Part shown: in pieces, positions 1 to 12,701 of the stretch | Position numbering within the stretch: position 1 is the first letter of the stretch | Layout: every line of letters starts with the position of its first letter | Source of the DNA: Taxillus chinensis | Lineage: Eukaryota > Streptophyta > Magnoliopsida > Santalales > Loranthaceae | Assembly: GCA_023512835.1 (NCBI GenBank) | Contig: CM042085.1 | Span: forward strand, 38,332,324-38,396,323 | Length of the DNA: 64,000 bases | Direction: 5' to 3' | The notes under the pieces: generated by a model | What the model saw: the letters and a program-made list of their open reading frames with translations, nothing else | What the model was told of the DNA's origin: nothing | The model's database searches: none | Position numbers and translations under genes: made by a program

Positions 1-1332
1 AAATAAAAGTTAATGTTATGGAAAACGTAAAAGAGATAAGTGAGAGAAAATTTTTAGATATAATTTAATAATTATAATAAGTGAATAGTAATTCTTAATA
101 TATTAGGAAACACGGTATAAACAACATAGAAAAATTTAAATATAAGACATTTGTTGTGGGATGATTTTATGACTTTTTAACTTTTTTTTCTTAAATATAA
201 AAAAACGGACTTTTATAGGAAATCTGCTACTAATGCTCTAAATGACCAATGATAAGGTTTTTTGTTTCTGGTGTTCTTTTGTCCAGTTTTATTATGAGCC
301 AGTCACCAACAAGCAATTTTGATCCCCAAGAGCCGATGAGAAATATCTAATGGAAACGGTTGATATGAAAGGGGAGAAATCGAAAAAAAAAACGTGCAGA
401 GATGAATGTTATAAATTAGTACTCTATTTTCAAGTAGAAGATCAAAGGGAAGTTATTTGTCATTGAATATAGCAGTGATACCTTGCTTTTTTCTCTCTCA
501 GAATTTGTTGAAGGATAGTCTGGAAAAGAAGTCTGTGAGAAAGAAGAAGAAACTCTTGACTTTTGATTTTGCTAACCCACCAGAAAAAATCAACTGGGTT
601 TTTATTGAGTTCATCTCCATCTTTAACATTTACTTGATCTTCCACCGCTACATCTCCATCTTCCACATTCACAAAGTCTCCCATATCCACATTCATCTCA
701 TTATGTTTTATTCCAATTTCAACATTACTACTAACATTTTAAGTCCAGGGAAATTTCTACTCATCATTATCTCAACTTCATCACTGCCCACAAACAACCT
801 CAACAAATCAGCAAAAAAAAATAGAACAAATAAAAAACAAAATCAATATACGTACATTTACATTCAAAGACGATGAGGTAGGGAGAAATCAGAAAGCTAC
901 CATTTTGAGTGCGAACCTCCTCCTAGACTAATTGACCATTCCCCTACAGATCTGGGGTTCTTGCTCCACCTACCATTTGCATAGCGTGAGAGCTAGCGAG
1001 TGTCAGAGAGGGAAGGACAGCAGTAAGGATGACCGTATAAGGAATGGACGGCCGCACGATCTAGGGTTTGTGCATCAGACCACAGTGGAAGAGGACGAGA
1101 GAGGAAACGAGGCGGCCGTCCGAGGTGCTCAGGCTGCTGTCATTGTGTCGACACTGTCGTGCGGGTGTGTGAGCAACGTCGTCCGAGAAGAAGATATAAA
1201 GAAATAATATGGAATGATTATTCAATTAGAATGAGAGGCGGTACAAGATATCCTAATAATATAACTCCTATGATTAAGCTAAAACTAAGGAAATAAATTA
1301 TTTACAATATTTGATAATATCCACATTCTAAA
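1..1332. other. Left flank, no recognised gene; includes part of a copia LTR
   Basis: The first 450 bases are AT-rich with no convincing reading frame. A 139-codon open frame at 457-876 has Ile/His/Phe-rich low-complexity content and no recognisable domain, so I do not call it a gene. From about 1200 rightward the sequence belongs to the LTR of the adjacent minus-strand copia element. On the minus strand it begins TGTTAAAGG at 1354 and holds a TATA-like stretch near 1190-1200. I cannot locate the other end of that LTR with confidence. Confidence 0.5.
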
Positions 1333-1354
1333 TTAAGCGTAATCTCCTTTAACA
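1200..1354 (-). repeat. Ty1/copia 3' LTR, start only (distal end not resolved)
   Basis: On the minus strand a purine-rich tract, TTGAGGGGAAG (about 1355-1365), is followed at once by TGTTAAAGG. This is the usual polypurine-tract/LTR arrangement of plant copia elements. The pol frame runs a few codons into this LTR and stops at 1333-1335. The left coordinate given here is arbitrary, because I could not find the terminal CA of the LTR. Confidence 0.55.
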
Positions 1355-2702
1355 CTTCCCCTCAAGTTGGAGTGCATGTTAATAACACCCAACTTGCTAA
1401 AGAGCATTTCAAACTATGTCGAGCTCAATGGTTTAGTGAACAAATCTGTTGGCTGCTAGTCAGTGCGAATATGAGCCGTGCGAATGATTCCTTCATGAAG
1501 CTTATCAAGAATAAAATGACAATTGATCTCTATGTGCTTCGTTCTTTCATGAAAAACCGGATTTGATGCTATATGTAATGCCGCTTGATTGTCACAAAAC
1601 AGTGTGATTGGCCGTGTGTGGTCAAAATAGTCTTTGACCATGTAATTTCACAGCAAGTAGTAGCCATGGCACGGTACTCTGCCTCTATACTGGAACGTGA
1701 CATTGTGGTTTGCTTTTTAGTCTTCCAAGAAACTGGTCCATGCCCAAGTAAAATACAATAAACTGTGATTGATCTCCTTGTGTCTTTACAACGTGCCCAA
1801 TCAGCATCACAAAATGCCCGCAACTGTAGTGATCCTGTAGATGGCAAGAAGATACCTTGGCCTAGAGTTTGCTTAATATATTTAATCACTTTATGAGCGG
1901 CTTCCAAATGAGGTTGTCGTGGTTTATCCATGAACTGGCTCAAGACATGTACAATATAGGTCAAGTCTGGCCTAGTTATGGCAAATAAATCAACCGTCCA
2001 ACCATTCTCCTATATGCCGAAGCATCATGTAATAATTTCCCATTAAACTGTGTGAGTGATAGGTTCTGCTCCACGAGAAACCGTGAGGGTTTAACACCTA
2101 AGAAGCCAGCATCATCTAAAATTTCCAAAGTATACTTATGTTGTGACAAACTGATTCCTTGCCGTGATCGGGCAACTTCGATGCCAAGAAAATATTTCAA
2201 TTGGCCCAAATCTTTGAGCTTGAAACGATTGGCCAAAAATACTTTAGTGTTTTCTATATCGGCCAAATTGTTTCTTGCCATTATGACATCATCAACATAT
2301 ACAAGCAATGCTAGAAAACTTCCTTGGCAACGTCGGACGAACAGAGAGTAATCAGATCGGGACTGTTGAAAACCTGCGAGTTTGAGGGCTGTAGACAATT
2401 TGATAAACCACTGTCAAGATGCCTGCTTTAAACCATATAAAGACTTGTGCAAGCGACATACTCGAGTCTCCCCCTTTTGTCCAAAACCAGGAGGCAAGGA
2501 CATGAACACCTCTTCATCAAGATCGCCATGTAAAAAGGCATTGTTGACATCCAATTGATGCAAATGCCAGCCATGCAAAGAGGCCACACTAAGGAGAACA
2601 CGAATAGTGACCATTTTGGCAGCGGGACGAAGGTTTTCGTGTAGTTGACGCCATCATTTTAGCCACCAAACGAGCTTTGTAACACTCCAAAGTGCCATCA
2701 GC
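1333..2702 (-). pseudogene. Ty1/copia pol remnant: reverse transcriptase and RNase H
   Basis: Minus-strand fragments read in order as copia RT and RNase H. Positions 2614-2414 hold the RT segment with [12 protein letters not shown] and [11 protein letters not shown]. Positions 2398-1976 hold the catalytic YVDD motif (residues 34-37 of that frame) and the LKYFLGIEVA motif. Positions 1964-1569 hold RNase H with FCDADWA and SSIEAEYRAMA. Positions 1641-1336 hold the C-terminal segment with [13 protein letters not shown]. Frames change several times, so it is dead. Its N-terminal RT codons (ADGTLECYKARLVAK) run right up to 2702, where a Tekay LTR begins. Gag, protease, integrase and the rest of RT are therefore displaced by that insertion. 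The family call is firm from the RT and RNase H motifs; no lineage is assigned. Confidence 0.93.
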
Positions 2703-5047
2703 TGTCACGCCCCCAAATTCCAGGGTACTCGAAACCAGGAACATGACTTCCCCTTGCCTGCACCCGAAAGGTCAAGGGGTAGGTGACTAGCACCAATAGA
2801 GACTACATTGCGAATGCTGTCTCAAATATGCAACCTTGTACAGTCATACATCAAGGGTAATCCTGTACTTTTCCATACATCATCATGCATACAATAAGTC
2901 AAACAGTCATACAGACATCACATCACAAACATTATGCAAATACAACTGTTCACGGACCCATGTCCGGGATACAATACAGAAGATAGTACGTATCATACAT
3001 CAGAGTAGTGGGCACGTCCTCCTGAAAGAAAGTCCTCCACTAGTCTCAGGTCACACCTAGAAAAAAAAGTAAGCAACAAGTAGGGGTGAGCGACAAGCTC
3101 AGTAGGTGACCCAAAACTCCACATCATGCAGACATACAAGTCTATACTATATGCTCAATGTACTCATGCACCGTGTAGTGTGCACAATCATCAGGACCCA
3201 GCCTGCCCACACAAGACAGCTTGTCCACGATCCTCCATGGGATCCCAACTCAGGGCACTCAGACCTAGCTCAACGAGCTCAACGACTCAACACAATCCTC
3301 AAGAGGATCTCAGCTCAGGGCACTCAGCCCTAGCTCCACGAGCTCAATGGCTCACGAGCTCAACGGCTCAACACAGGCCTTAGCCTCACGGTGAGAACCC
3401 AATAAGTCATAGAGTCCAAGCCCCAATTCCTTAAACCAACATACCAACACCAATCTGGCATTAAGGTTCACCATACCCCCTTTATAACTGAAGCCAGTCT
3501 TCATAAATCGATCATCATTCCTTGACCAAGGAAGGAGATATCGATAGAAGTTGTTTTCTTGAAATAAAAAGTCTTGGCATTGGGTCTCCATATCATAACT
3601 AAGATAATCTGATTTTTGGGGATTTTTCTGAGATATCTAACCCCACCTTCCAAAAAGTCACCTCTACGAAAAACTAGATTTTTCTGAGATTACACTAAAA
3701 CCCAATTTTCACATTTTGAAGGAGTGGAATTTAATTTTCTAGTATTTTTCTTTGAATCCGAAAAGGGGGGTATTTCGCTATTTACATTATAACTTACGTA
3801 TAATGTTACAATGTAAATGGGTCTAGTCCAATGCAGTTGCACTGGCTCGAAGCTGCAGAACTGCCTGGCTTGAAGCTGCGGAACTGCAACTCGTAGCTGC
3901 GGGATTGTGACTTGAAGACTCGAAGCTGCGACCTTCGACCTTCGACTACGTATCTTCGACCCTACGAGTACAGGTCTACGGACCTTCGACCCTACGACTA
4001 CGGGTCTTCGGATCTTCGACCCTTCGACTACGGATCTTCAACCATACAACCCTATGACCCAAAATCTTTGACCCTTCGACCCAAATCTTCAGGTCTTCGT
4101 CCTTTCAACCCAATAGTTCGCCTGGGGTACTGTTCATCGTCATTTTTGCCTGTTCTTTGTCTGAAATCTACCCAGCGACCCCCAAACGCTTACAAACATA
4201 CGTTTTATGCAACAGACTACAGTATCTACCTCAAAACTCATACTGAATGCCTCTAAATCACACAGTAACAACAGAAATACGCACATAATTGTAGATTTCC
4301 AAAAATCTATATCTAAATCCAGATTTCCATGGTTGACTTCTCAACCCTCATGGAATATGTAGTTAAACAACCCCAGATCAAAGAAACACATATCAAAACT
4401 GATATAAATCAGTTCTTAACCACAGATCTTATGCTAAACCATTAAATCTAACCCAAAATTGGATTTCCCCCAAAACCTAGGGTTAATGCTTAATTTCATA
4501 AATCATAACAAATTCGTAGATACCAAAGACAGAATCAAGATAAGAAGTTTAAGGACACCTACTTGGAGTGATTCTTTGAGCTCTACGAACCCAAATCGCC
4601 CCAAATCGCCAAGGCTTCAAGCTTTCAAGCTCTCTCTTTCTCTCTCAAACGCACCAATATGATAGCGTAAAATGAAAGCTCTTTCTTTTCATTCTATTTA
4701 TATTTCTGCCAATCATTGACCACTAATTAACCCAATCAATAATTGACCTCCCAATACAATAATTAACCTCCAAGGTCCGAAACTCCAAATTGAGTCTAAC
4801 TATAGTCAAAACGCTCAAAATGATGAGTACGACACTATTCAGACATTATCACACTCAAATGACTGCTCAAACGCAAAGTCAACCAATAAACCCCGAAAAG
4901 TCAACAATCGGGCCACTCGGGGCCCCAACTTGGAATCGGGCCCAAGTACTGGCAAAATGCTCACATCGACGACTACACTAACGTCCAGATAGTTGCATTC
5001 CCATAGAATGGCTATCTCTCAATACTATCCAAATACGAGTCTTTGCA
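2703..5047 (-). repeat. Tekay element A1, 3' LTR (family A)
   Basis: Long LTR of about 2.35 kb, starting TGTCACGCCCCC on the plus strand and ending TTTGCA just before a pyrimidine-rich tract (5048-5060), which is the minus-strand polypurine tract. Related LTRs occur at 13081-14895, 28155-28506, 37303-38640, 39065-40204, 45299-45762, 57711-59946 and 60497-64000. On the minus strand a TATA-box-like TATAAATA lies near 4696-4703. The repeated CTTCGAC-type block at about 3905-4110 is family specific. The five bases before it (TCAGC, 2698-2702) should be the target-site duplication; the partner is predicted beyond the right end of the window. Open frames here (for example 3912-4256) recur only because the LTR recurs and are not genes. 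Confidence 0.9.
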
Positions 5048-5364
5048 TCCTCCCCATCTTAGGACTTTTCGTCCTCGAAAATAAAACACACACACACACT
5101 TGCCCAAAGCACATCAAGGACATCACAAAACACATGCCCACAGGAGATGGCAAAATTCAAGCTCAAGCACCGCACAACAACAAGACACAAAACATGATCA
5201 CCAATGACACAGGTGCAATGCAACTCTCAACAAGCCAAGAAAAAGCTCATAACATCTAACAACAACAAGCTAAATCAAGCTTAACCACATCTCAAGGACA
5301 TATGCAAAATAAATGCATAAAACATAACTCATACCTTAGAGAAGGCCCTCACATCCTCCCCACC
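5048..5364 (-). other. A1 polypurine tract and 3' untranslated tail of pol
   Basis: Positions 5048-5060 are pyrimidine-rich on the plus strand, so they are the purine tract that primes plus-strand synthesis on the minus-strand element, directly next to the LTR end. The rest, up to the pol stop at 5365, is non-coding and contains a short CA microsatellite near 5087-5099. A second similar pyrimidine tract lies at 5353-5364, next to the stop codon. Confidence 0.75.
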
Positions 5365-8020
5365 TCAGGACTGATTGTCCTCAAACAGCTTAGGATGAAG
5401 AACCCGCATCTAGCTCTCTTTCTCCCAAGTCTGCTCCTCCATGCCTCGGTGTCGCCATAACACCCGGACCAGTGGGATTGTCTTGCCCCGCAAGACTTGC
5501 TCCTGCCTGTCCAAAATCTGTGTCGGCATCTCAACAACGGCACCATCATCTGCCAAGTATATCTCGCGATAGTCCAACACATGAGAAGGATTTGGGTGAT
5601 ACCGTCTCAACTGAGACACATGGAACACATCATGTACTCGTGCCAACTCCAGTGGCAAAGCTAACCGATAAGCCACGGCACCCACAGTGGCAACAATCTC
5701 AAAGGGCCCCACAAAATAAGGGTAGAGTTTGGATCTGCGCCCAAACCTCTGATGCCTTCGACGCGGCAAAACCCGCAATAATACTCGGTCCCCCACCTCA
5801 AACTGCAAAGGTTGACACCTCTAATCCGCGTAGGACTTCTGCTTACTCTGTGCTGTCAACATACACTGTCGAAACAATTGCACTATCTCTGTGGTCTCTC
5901 GAACCATATCGGGACCGAGAACCACTGTCTCTCCCATCTGTGCCCAACATAAAGGTGACATACAAGGCCGCCCATACAACGCCTCATATGGAGCCATCCC
6001 AATCGTGGCCTGATAACTGTTGTTGTAAGAGAACTCCACCAAAGGAAGGTGAATCTCCCACCAACCTCCAAAATCTAGGACACAGGCATGCAACATGTCC
6101 TCGAGTATCTGAATCGTCCGCTTCGACTGACCATCCATCTGCGGAAGAAAAGTTGTACTCAGGTTCACCCTAGTACCCAAAGCTCGCTGCAACTGTCTCT
6201 AAAACTGAGAGGTGAACCTCCCATCCCGATCAGATATAATAGACAATGGGATTCCATGCAACCGCACAATAACATCAAGATACCACTATCCCAAAGTCCT
6301 CACTGGATCTGTCTCCCGAATCAGAATAAAATGCGCTGATTTGGTCAATCGATCCACAATAACCCACATAGTGTCGTGTCCCCTGGAACGAGGAAGTCCA
6401 GTGACAAAATCCATAGTTACGTGGTCCCATTTCCACTCTAGCACTGGCAATGACTGCAACTCACCAGCTGATCTCAGGTGCTCTGCCTTGACTTGCTGAC
6501 AAGTCAAACACTTCCTCACAAAATCAGCAACAGTCTTCTTCAGACTTGGCCACCAATACTGCCTCCTCACGGCATGGTACATCTTGGTCCCACCAGGATG
6601 TACAACTAACCTCGACTGGTCAAATTCCCAAAGAACCTCCTCCTGAAGAGAAGTGGGAACTATCCGTTGACCCCTGTACCTCAATATATGCTTTGCATCC
6701 TCAGTTCAATCAGAAGATGCCTGCCCATTCTAAATCTTGTCCCTGATGACCTCACAGTCAACGTCCCCCAGCTGATCCTCTATAATCCTATGCTGCAACT
6801 CAAGGACTGCGATAATAACATTAAGGGTCCCTCACCCCTCGTTGATCACCATCTGCAACCTCATCGCTGCAACTGACCCATCATCTCCCATTCCTTAATT
6901 GCACAATGGGCCACTACGGCCCTGCTCTTCCTACTCAGAGCATCTGCCACTACATTACCCTTCCCAGGGGTATACATCATGTCAAACTGAAACTGCTGCA
7001 GGTACTCCACACATCGTCTTTGCCTAAGGTTCAGGTCTCGTTGAGAAAAGATATACTACAAGCTCTTATGGTCCATATACACCACAAATTTCTCCCCAAG
7101 GAGATAATGTTGCAAGCTCTTTAAAGCAATGATCACGGCCGCCAACTCCAAATCATGCGTGGGACAATTCTGCTCATGTGGTCTCAACTGCCTAGACCCA
7201 TAAGCAATCACCTGCCGAGTCTGCATCAACACACAACGAAGCCCCACCCTGGAAGCATCACAATACACCTCGAAAGACACACCCTCCTGTGGGAGAATCA
7301 AGATAGCTGCTAAGGTCAATCGTGCCTTCAGCTCCATGAAAGCACTCTCACAAGCATTAGACCAAACAAAAGGAACTCCCTTCCTGGTCAAGTTCGTCAT
7401 AGGAGATACAAACCTGGAAAAATCCTCCACGAACCTCCGATAGTAACCTTCCAAACCAAGGAAGCTATGAATCTCAAACACATTCACGACATAACCGCCT
7501 CGATCTTCTCAGGATCCACTATGATACCCTCTGAAGATACCACATGCCCCAAGAAGTGCAGCTATTGCAACCAGAAGTCACATTTCGTGAACTTCGCGTA
7601 CAATCGATGCTCTCACAAGGTCTGCAACACAACCTGCAAATGCTCCTCATGCTCTCTCTTAGCCGCTGAATAGACCAAAATATCGTCGATGAACACCACA
7701 ACGAACATATCTAAATATGGAGTAAACACCTGGTTCATCAATCCCATAAACACTGCTAGAGCATTCGTGAGCCCAAACAGCATCACGAGCCACTCATAAT
7801 GTCCATACCAATAATTGAACGCGGTCTTAGGGATATTTGCCTCCCTAACCCTCAACTGATGGTATCCAGATCTCAGGTCTATCTTGGAAAACCATCTCGC
7901 ACCTCGAAACTGATCGAACAGATCATCGATCCTCGGCAATGGATACCTATTCTTCACAGTCACTTGATTCAGTTTCCGGTAGTCTATACACAATCGAAGC
8001 GAACCATCCGCCTTCTTGGC
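5365..8020 (-). pseudogene. A1 pol, C-terminal part: RT, RNase H, integrase, chromodomain
   Basis: Broken Ty3/gypsy polyprotein of Tekay/Del chromovirus type. In order on the minus strand: RT from 8020 ([10 protein letters not shown], then catalytic FIDD within [12 protein letters not shown], in the frame 8056-7613); RT thumb and RNase H at 7487-7056 ([11 protein letters not shown], then YCDAS); integrase zinc-binding segment and start of core at 6684-6286 (CLTCQQVK, then DFVTGLP); rest of the core at 6192-5821; C-terminal domain and chromodomain at 5808-5365 (VLDYREI, then VLRGKTIPLVRVLWRHRGMEEQTW). The core Glu is Lys in QMDGQSKRTI, so integrase is catalytically dead. Frameshifts and stops interrupt it, including TAG stops at 7056-7058 and 5410-5412 where related copies have Gln. 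The N-terminal half continues at 25654 because the Athila-derived element is inserted at 8020. Confidence 0.92.
8016..8020. repeat. Target-site duplication TTGGC, left
   Basis: TTGGC lies directly before TGATCGGGGG at 8021. The same five bases follow the far LTR at 25654-25658. Joining the two sides restores a continuous chromoviral RT reading (PWGAPVLFA then KKADGS), which shows this is a genuine insertion footprint. Confidence 0.85.
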
Positions 8021-9706
8021 TGATCGGGGGGATTTATATCCCCCTTTTAGGGCCATTTTGGGTACATTTTCATACTCTTTGGCTTCATTTATTGCCCAAT
8101 TATGCTACATTATCATATTTTCATGCCCTAACCTAGAAAAGAGGATTTCTTGTAGTTTTTTTGGTATTTTTGCTATATTTTGAAAGGAATCCAAAAATCA
8201 AGAAAGAATTCACCAGAGCAATAGAACAAAGAAAGAATCTCAAAGACCAAAAGATCACAATGACCAAATTGAACCTTCACCCGACCAGGTCGGGTGAAGC
8301 CCAAATTGCACAGTTGGAATCCTTGAACCTCACTGAAGATACTTTCCTTCTGGTCGGGTGAAATCCGAGGTGGTCTGGTGTTGGTCGGGTGAAGGACGAG
8401 TGAAGCCTTCTTCACCCGACCAAACCCCAAATTTCGGCGATGGAACCCTTATTTTTGTAGCTCACTTATTCCCTTCTAGACCGAAGTCATTTGAACGAAG
8501 GACAAGCACCAAACACTCAAGTCAAAGGGAAAATAATAGAAGAAATTCAAATTCAAAAATGGGTGCTATGCATTTGGACTGAGGTTTTATGGGAATTAAG
8601 AGAGCTTTGAAGCATAATATGTAATCCCTTTTTCAAATTCAAAAAGTGAGAGTTACATGGGATTAAATATGGGCTATTATTTGAAGAGTCATGGAGGATT
8701 TATGCAAGATTCAAATTCAAATATTCAAAATATGGCTGGGAAGGCTATAAAACGGGAGCTGATCCTCCATTGTAATCCATCAACTCATCATCCAATTCTA
8801 TTCCATCCTATAGTTCCATTCCTCACTTAGAGTGGAGAAAGGGAGAGAGAAGAAGGTTTGGGGTATCTCTTGGAGTTGAAGACAATCTGCTGGGAAAAGA
8901 AGATCAACCTTAGAATTCTTAGTCTAAATAGGCAAGCTATCCTTTTGGTTTTTCTATTCCATGTTTTGTAATTTTGTTGTTTTCAATTTAACTATGGAAG
9001 CTTAAAAATCCTTGATTGGGGTTAGGATGGAGTTTGATGTAATAAATTAATTTGTAATATTTTAGTTTAATCTTTTTTACCTTGTGAGTGTTTATTGGAT
9101 ATCTTGGGTATAAATATAAAATGGATTCTGGCCATTTCATTTTATCATATTAGGTATTTATGTGAAGGATTGGAAAATGAAGCATAAGTACTGAAAAAAT
9201 CAAGATACTCAAACTAGGGGCATGACATGCGGTAGCGAGTGTAAGCCTAGGATACCAAGTTAAGAGTGGGCGTGATGCCAACTCTAGACTAAACAACCCA
9301 AACCTTAAAGGGTCACCCATCCCCCATGCTAGGGTGTACACAGAATTACTGCACTTGGAAAAGGCTAATTCATGCATTAGAGGTTGGGTATTAAATGTTA
9401 TCACAACGAAAGAATTAGGTTGAACTAAGACATATTCTTGGGAAAAATACATCAAATGAAATCTTAACTCCGATCACCTTTATAAATCGAACTTATCTCT
9501 ACTTTAGAAAGCATTTTTCCATATCTCACAACCATTCAATCAACTTGTTTAAATTCAATTCTGTTTTATATATTTCCAACCAAAATTCTCTTTATAAGTT
9601 AGTTAAAATTTCCAAATTTTACATCCTTCCCTTGGGTACGATAATCCGGACTTAAAATTCCACTTTATTACTTATCACGATTTGTACACTTGCAAATTAT
9701 CGATCA
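8021..9706 (+). repeat. Athila-derived element, 5' LTR (copy 1)
   Basis: LTR of 1,686 bp with inverted terminal bases TGATCG at the start and CGATCA at the end. It contains a TATA-like CTATAAAAC near 8745 and AT-rich 3' sequence. Near-identical LTRs lie at 17869-19549 and 23964-25653. The primer binding site follows five bases after its end. A cluster of TCGGGTGAAG and CTTCACCCGACC motifs at about 8277-8425 forms inverted repeats. Confidence 0.88.
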
Positions 9707-9712
9707 AGTTTT

Positions 9713-9730
9713 TGGCGCCATTGCCGGGGA
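9713..9730 (+). promoter_or_regulatory. Primer binding site for tRNA-Asp (copy 1)
   Basis: TGGCGCCATTGCCGGGGA matches the complement of the 3' end of plant tRNA-Asp at all but one base (A for G at the eighth position). tRNA-Asp priming is typical of the Athila lineage of Ty3/gypsy elements. Confidence 0.85.
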
Positions 9731-9837
9731 AGGCATTAATAGAATAGGAAATTCTTTTCTAGCTTTAAATCTTATTATACAACTGTGTTTTGGTATATTC
9801 TTGGATATTGTGTTTGCAAGTGACAACAACTAGGTTT

Positions 9838-12491
9838 ATGAGTCGAAGGTCAAAAAGCATTGACATCCCCTTCGATCCTGAACTGGAAAAATCATTCCGA
9901 GCTCGGGTTTGGCAACTTAGGAAAGTATTTGAGTAGAGGACGGCAAACTCAAACCAAGAGCTACCAAGAACACCCGAAGGAGAACGGTTGGCCGAACTAG
10001 ACCTATTATTCCATGAAAAAGAGGCGGAATCTCGTCCATAACTCAGGCCAACCATGGATGAAGCTTACCTGGACAATAAACCGGTTCGAGAGTATGTTAC
10101 TCTTGACGCCAGGCACATACGTAATCCTATCGACCCACCTGAGATCACTAGAGCGAACTTCGATTTCTCTCTTCAATTAATCAACCTAGTGACTCAGCAC
10201 AGCTTTGCCGGGCTACCAACAGAGGATCCTTATACTCATCTCTCGAGATTTAATCAAATCTGCCGAACAATCAGAAAGCAAGGGGGGCCCGAAGATACAA
10301 TTAAGTTGGAGATGTTCCTGTGGTCTCTACGAGACAATGCACTACGATGGTTCAACTCCTTTCTAGACCATTGCTTCACTAACTGGGGGGATTACGCACA
10401 AGAATTCTTATCACAATACTTCCCTCCAGGGAAACTATCCAAATTAAGGAGTCAGATAACTACTTTCTCTTAAGGAGTGAGAGAAAATATCGGAGAAGCA
10501 TGGGAATGTTTTAAAATTTTACAAAGAAGGTGCCCAAACCATGGGCTTAACAAAGGGTTCCTACTGGAAATTTTCTTTTATACATTAAGCCAAGAATATC
10601 AGAACCTCCTTAATGCACAGCCAGAGGAACTCTTATAAAGAAAAGCATTCAAGAGGCCACTACTCTTATTGAAGATATGGCAAAGAATTTTTTTGTGGGA
10701 AAAGGAAGGAGGATAGTTCCCAACAAACCCGGAGCTTATGAAGTGGAAGAGAGCACTTTACTTAATGCCAAATTAGACGCATTAACTCACCAAGTAAAGA
10801 AGCTTATGGGAAAGCCAGTGGCAAACATAAGTTCCAACTGTTCAGAGTATGGAGGAGCACATACACAAACAAATTGTCCTCTGAAGATTTGTCAAGCCCG
10901 CAATCCAATGGAGAGTATGGATCAAGTTAACTATGTTCAGAATGATCCTTACTCCAACACTTACAATACTGGCTGGAGAAATCACCCCAATTTCGGGTGG
11001 GGTGATCAACAATAGTCCTACAACAATCAATGCCAAGCTAGTAGACAAAACTTCAGACCTCAACAACAACAACAAAGGAATCAACCGGAGCAGAAAGCAA
11101 CTTGGGAGGTAGCCATTGAAAAGCTGGACAATGTCACGAATGACAAAATCCAGGAGATTAGCATACGGATAGATAGAGCTGAAAGTCAAGGCAAGAGGAT
11201 AGAAGCTCAACTTTCCCAAATTGCTGAAGCTCTTACTCAAAGAAATCCTGGAGAACTTCCAAGCCGCTCAGAGCCCAATCCCCGAGAATACTGTAATGCA
11301 GTAACATTGAGAAGCAGCAAAGAACTTCAACAACAAGAACTCATATGGAATTAGAGCTAAACAAAGAGAAAAGCCAACTAAAGGAGGTTCAATCCACTAA
11401 AGAGTCTTCCAAGGATAAAGAAGAAGATAAGACAAAGGAGGCTCAAGAAACTGAAGAACAGCCACGAAAGAAAGAAATTAAGCCATATGTTCCACCTCTA
11501 CCGTTCCCTTAAAGACAAATGAAGCGGAAGAAGGATGAACAATACAACAAATTCGTGGATATCATCAAACAAGTCAAGGTAACAATTCCTTTTACCGACA
11601 TCCTTGCAACTATGCCATCATATGCCAAGTCTTTAAAGGACATAGTGGGGAATAAAAGAACATTGGAGGAACATGCTATGGTAGTATTATCAAAGAACTG
11701 TAGTACAATAATACAAAGGAATCTTCCACCGAAGCTGAGTGATCCTAGTAGTTTCTCCATTCCTTGCATCATCGGCGATCTCTCTTTCGACAATGCCCTT
11801 TGCGACCTTAGTGCAAGTGTAAGTTTGATTCCCTATTCAATGTGCAAAAGATTAGGGCTTGGGGAATTACAACCAACATCCATCACACTCCAGCTGGCAG
11901 ACAAGTCAATCAAGCGTCCTGTAGGGATTTTGGAGAATGCTCCTTTACAAGTCAGAAATTTAATTAATCCCGGTGGACTTGATTGCTCCAGATATGGACA
12001 AGGCCGGAGCCATGCCTCTGATTTTGAGATGACCTTTCCTTGCAACAGCTGGAGCCATCATCGACGTGAAGTGAGGACGAATGGCCCTAAAAATTGGTGA
12101 TGAGAAAATAGAGTTTAATGTGTTTGAAAGTATGAAGCATTCGGATAACTCTGCGCAAGGATACAGGATGGACTTCATGGAAAATCTGATAAGTAACCAT
12201 ACTATAAATTTTCAAGCACCTTTGGATGTAGCTATGGCAGTTCCATTAGATGTAAGCTATGAGGAAGTGGTTATGGAAGAGAAGGCACAAGAAGCTGAGC
12301 CATTCACAAAGAGACAAAATTTTGAAGAACTAGGCCCCGGAAAGCCTTTACCACTACCATCAATTCAAAAAGCTCCAAAGGTGAAACTAAAGGACAAAGA
12401 GACGGGGACTGTAGAACATCAAAGGAGACTTCATCCAAACATTCAAGCAGTCGTCAAAGTTGAAGTCATCAAACTAATATTTCCAGGGTAG
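9838..12491 (+). pseudogene. Athila-type gag and partial protease, RT missing (copy 1)
   Basis: The first ATG (MSRRSKSIDIPFDPELEK) is at 9838, after the primer site. Stops follow at codon 33 and again before 10054. Positions 10054-10473 hold the retrotransposon gag core (PEDTIKLEMFLWSLRDNALRWF). Positions 10677-11015 hold gag C-terminal sequence with a CCHC-like knuckle whose second Cys is Tyr (CSEYGGAHTQTNC). Positions 11519-12100 hold the protease region (IIGDLSFDNALCDLSASVSLIP, then LGLGELQPT); the catalytic Asp is present and the next Gly is Ser. After a frameshift, 12081-12491 continues to EHQRRLHPNIQAVVKVEVIKL, which resembles the first residues of an Athila/Tat RT, and then stops. RT core, RNase H and integrase are absent. 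Usual autonomous polyproteins are several times longer. The element could move only with enzymes made elsewhere. Confidence 0.85.
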
Positions 12492-12701
12492 TGACCCTAT
12501 ACAACGGTCTAGCTGGGACCCTAAATAAGCGCTCTCAGGAGGCAACCCGGTATACCTTCGTGTTTTGTTTTGTCTTGTTTTGTGTTTTGTTTTGTAGGAT
12601 TTTGAATTTTTCAGAGTGGACGGCATCCTCCAGCTAGACGCCTCCCACTTTTCCCCCTCCACGGTGTTCCTCCCCCCCCCCCCCCGGCTGCCAAATACTA
12701 A
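12492..12701 (+). other. Athila-derived 3' non-coding leader (copy 1, truncated)
   Basis: The GGGAGGCAACCC-like stretch near 12535-12550 (TCAGGAGGCAACCCGG), followed by TTTTGTTTTGTCTTG repeats, is the sequence usually found after the pol stop of Athila/Tat elements. The copy breaks at a run of C from about 12670, resumes briefly (GGCTGCCAAATACTAAC, 12684-12701) and is then replaced by Tekay LTR sequence. Confidence 0.7.

Noticed and set aside
457..876. 139-codon frame in the left flank
   Set aside because: Low-complexity Ile/His/Phe composition, no domain, with an open frame on the other strand over the same bases; no support for expression.
3912..4256. 114-codon frame with repeated LRPYDY-type units, seen again at 63087-63365
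   Set aside because: Product of the TTCGAC/ACGACTACGG repeat block in family A LTRs, not a gene.
9713..9730. tRNA-like sequence
   Set aside because: It is the reverse complement of a tRNA 3' end next to an LTR, so it is a primer binding site; no cloverleaf is present. The same holds for the tRNA-Met-like sites at 28140, 39051, 55635 and 60483.
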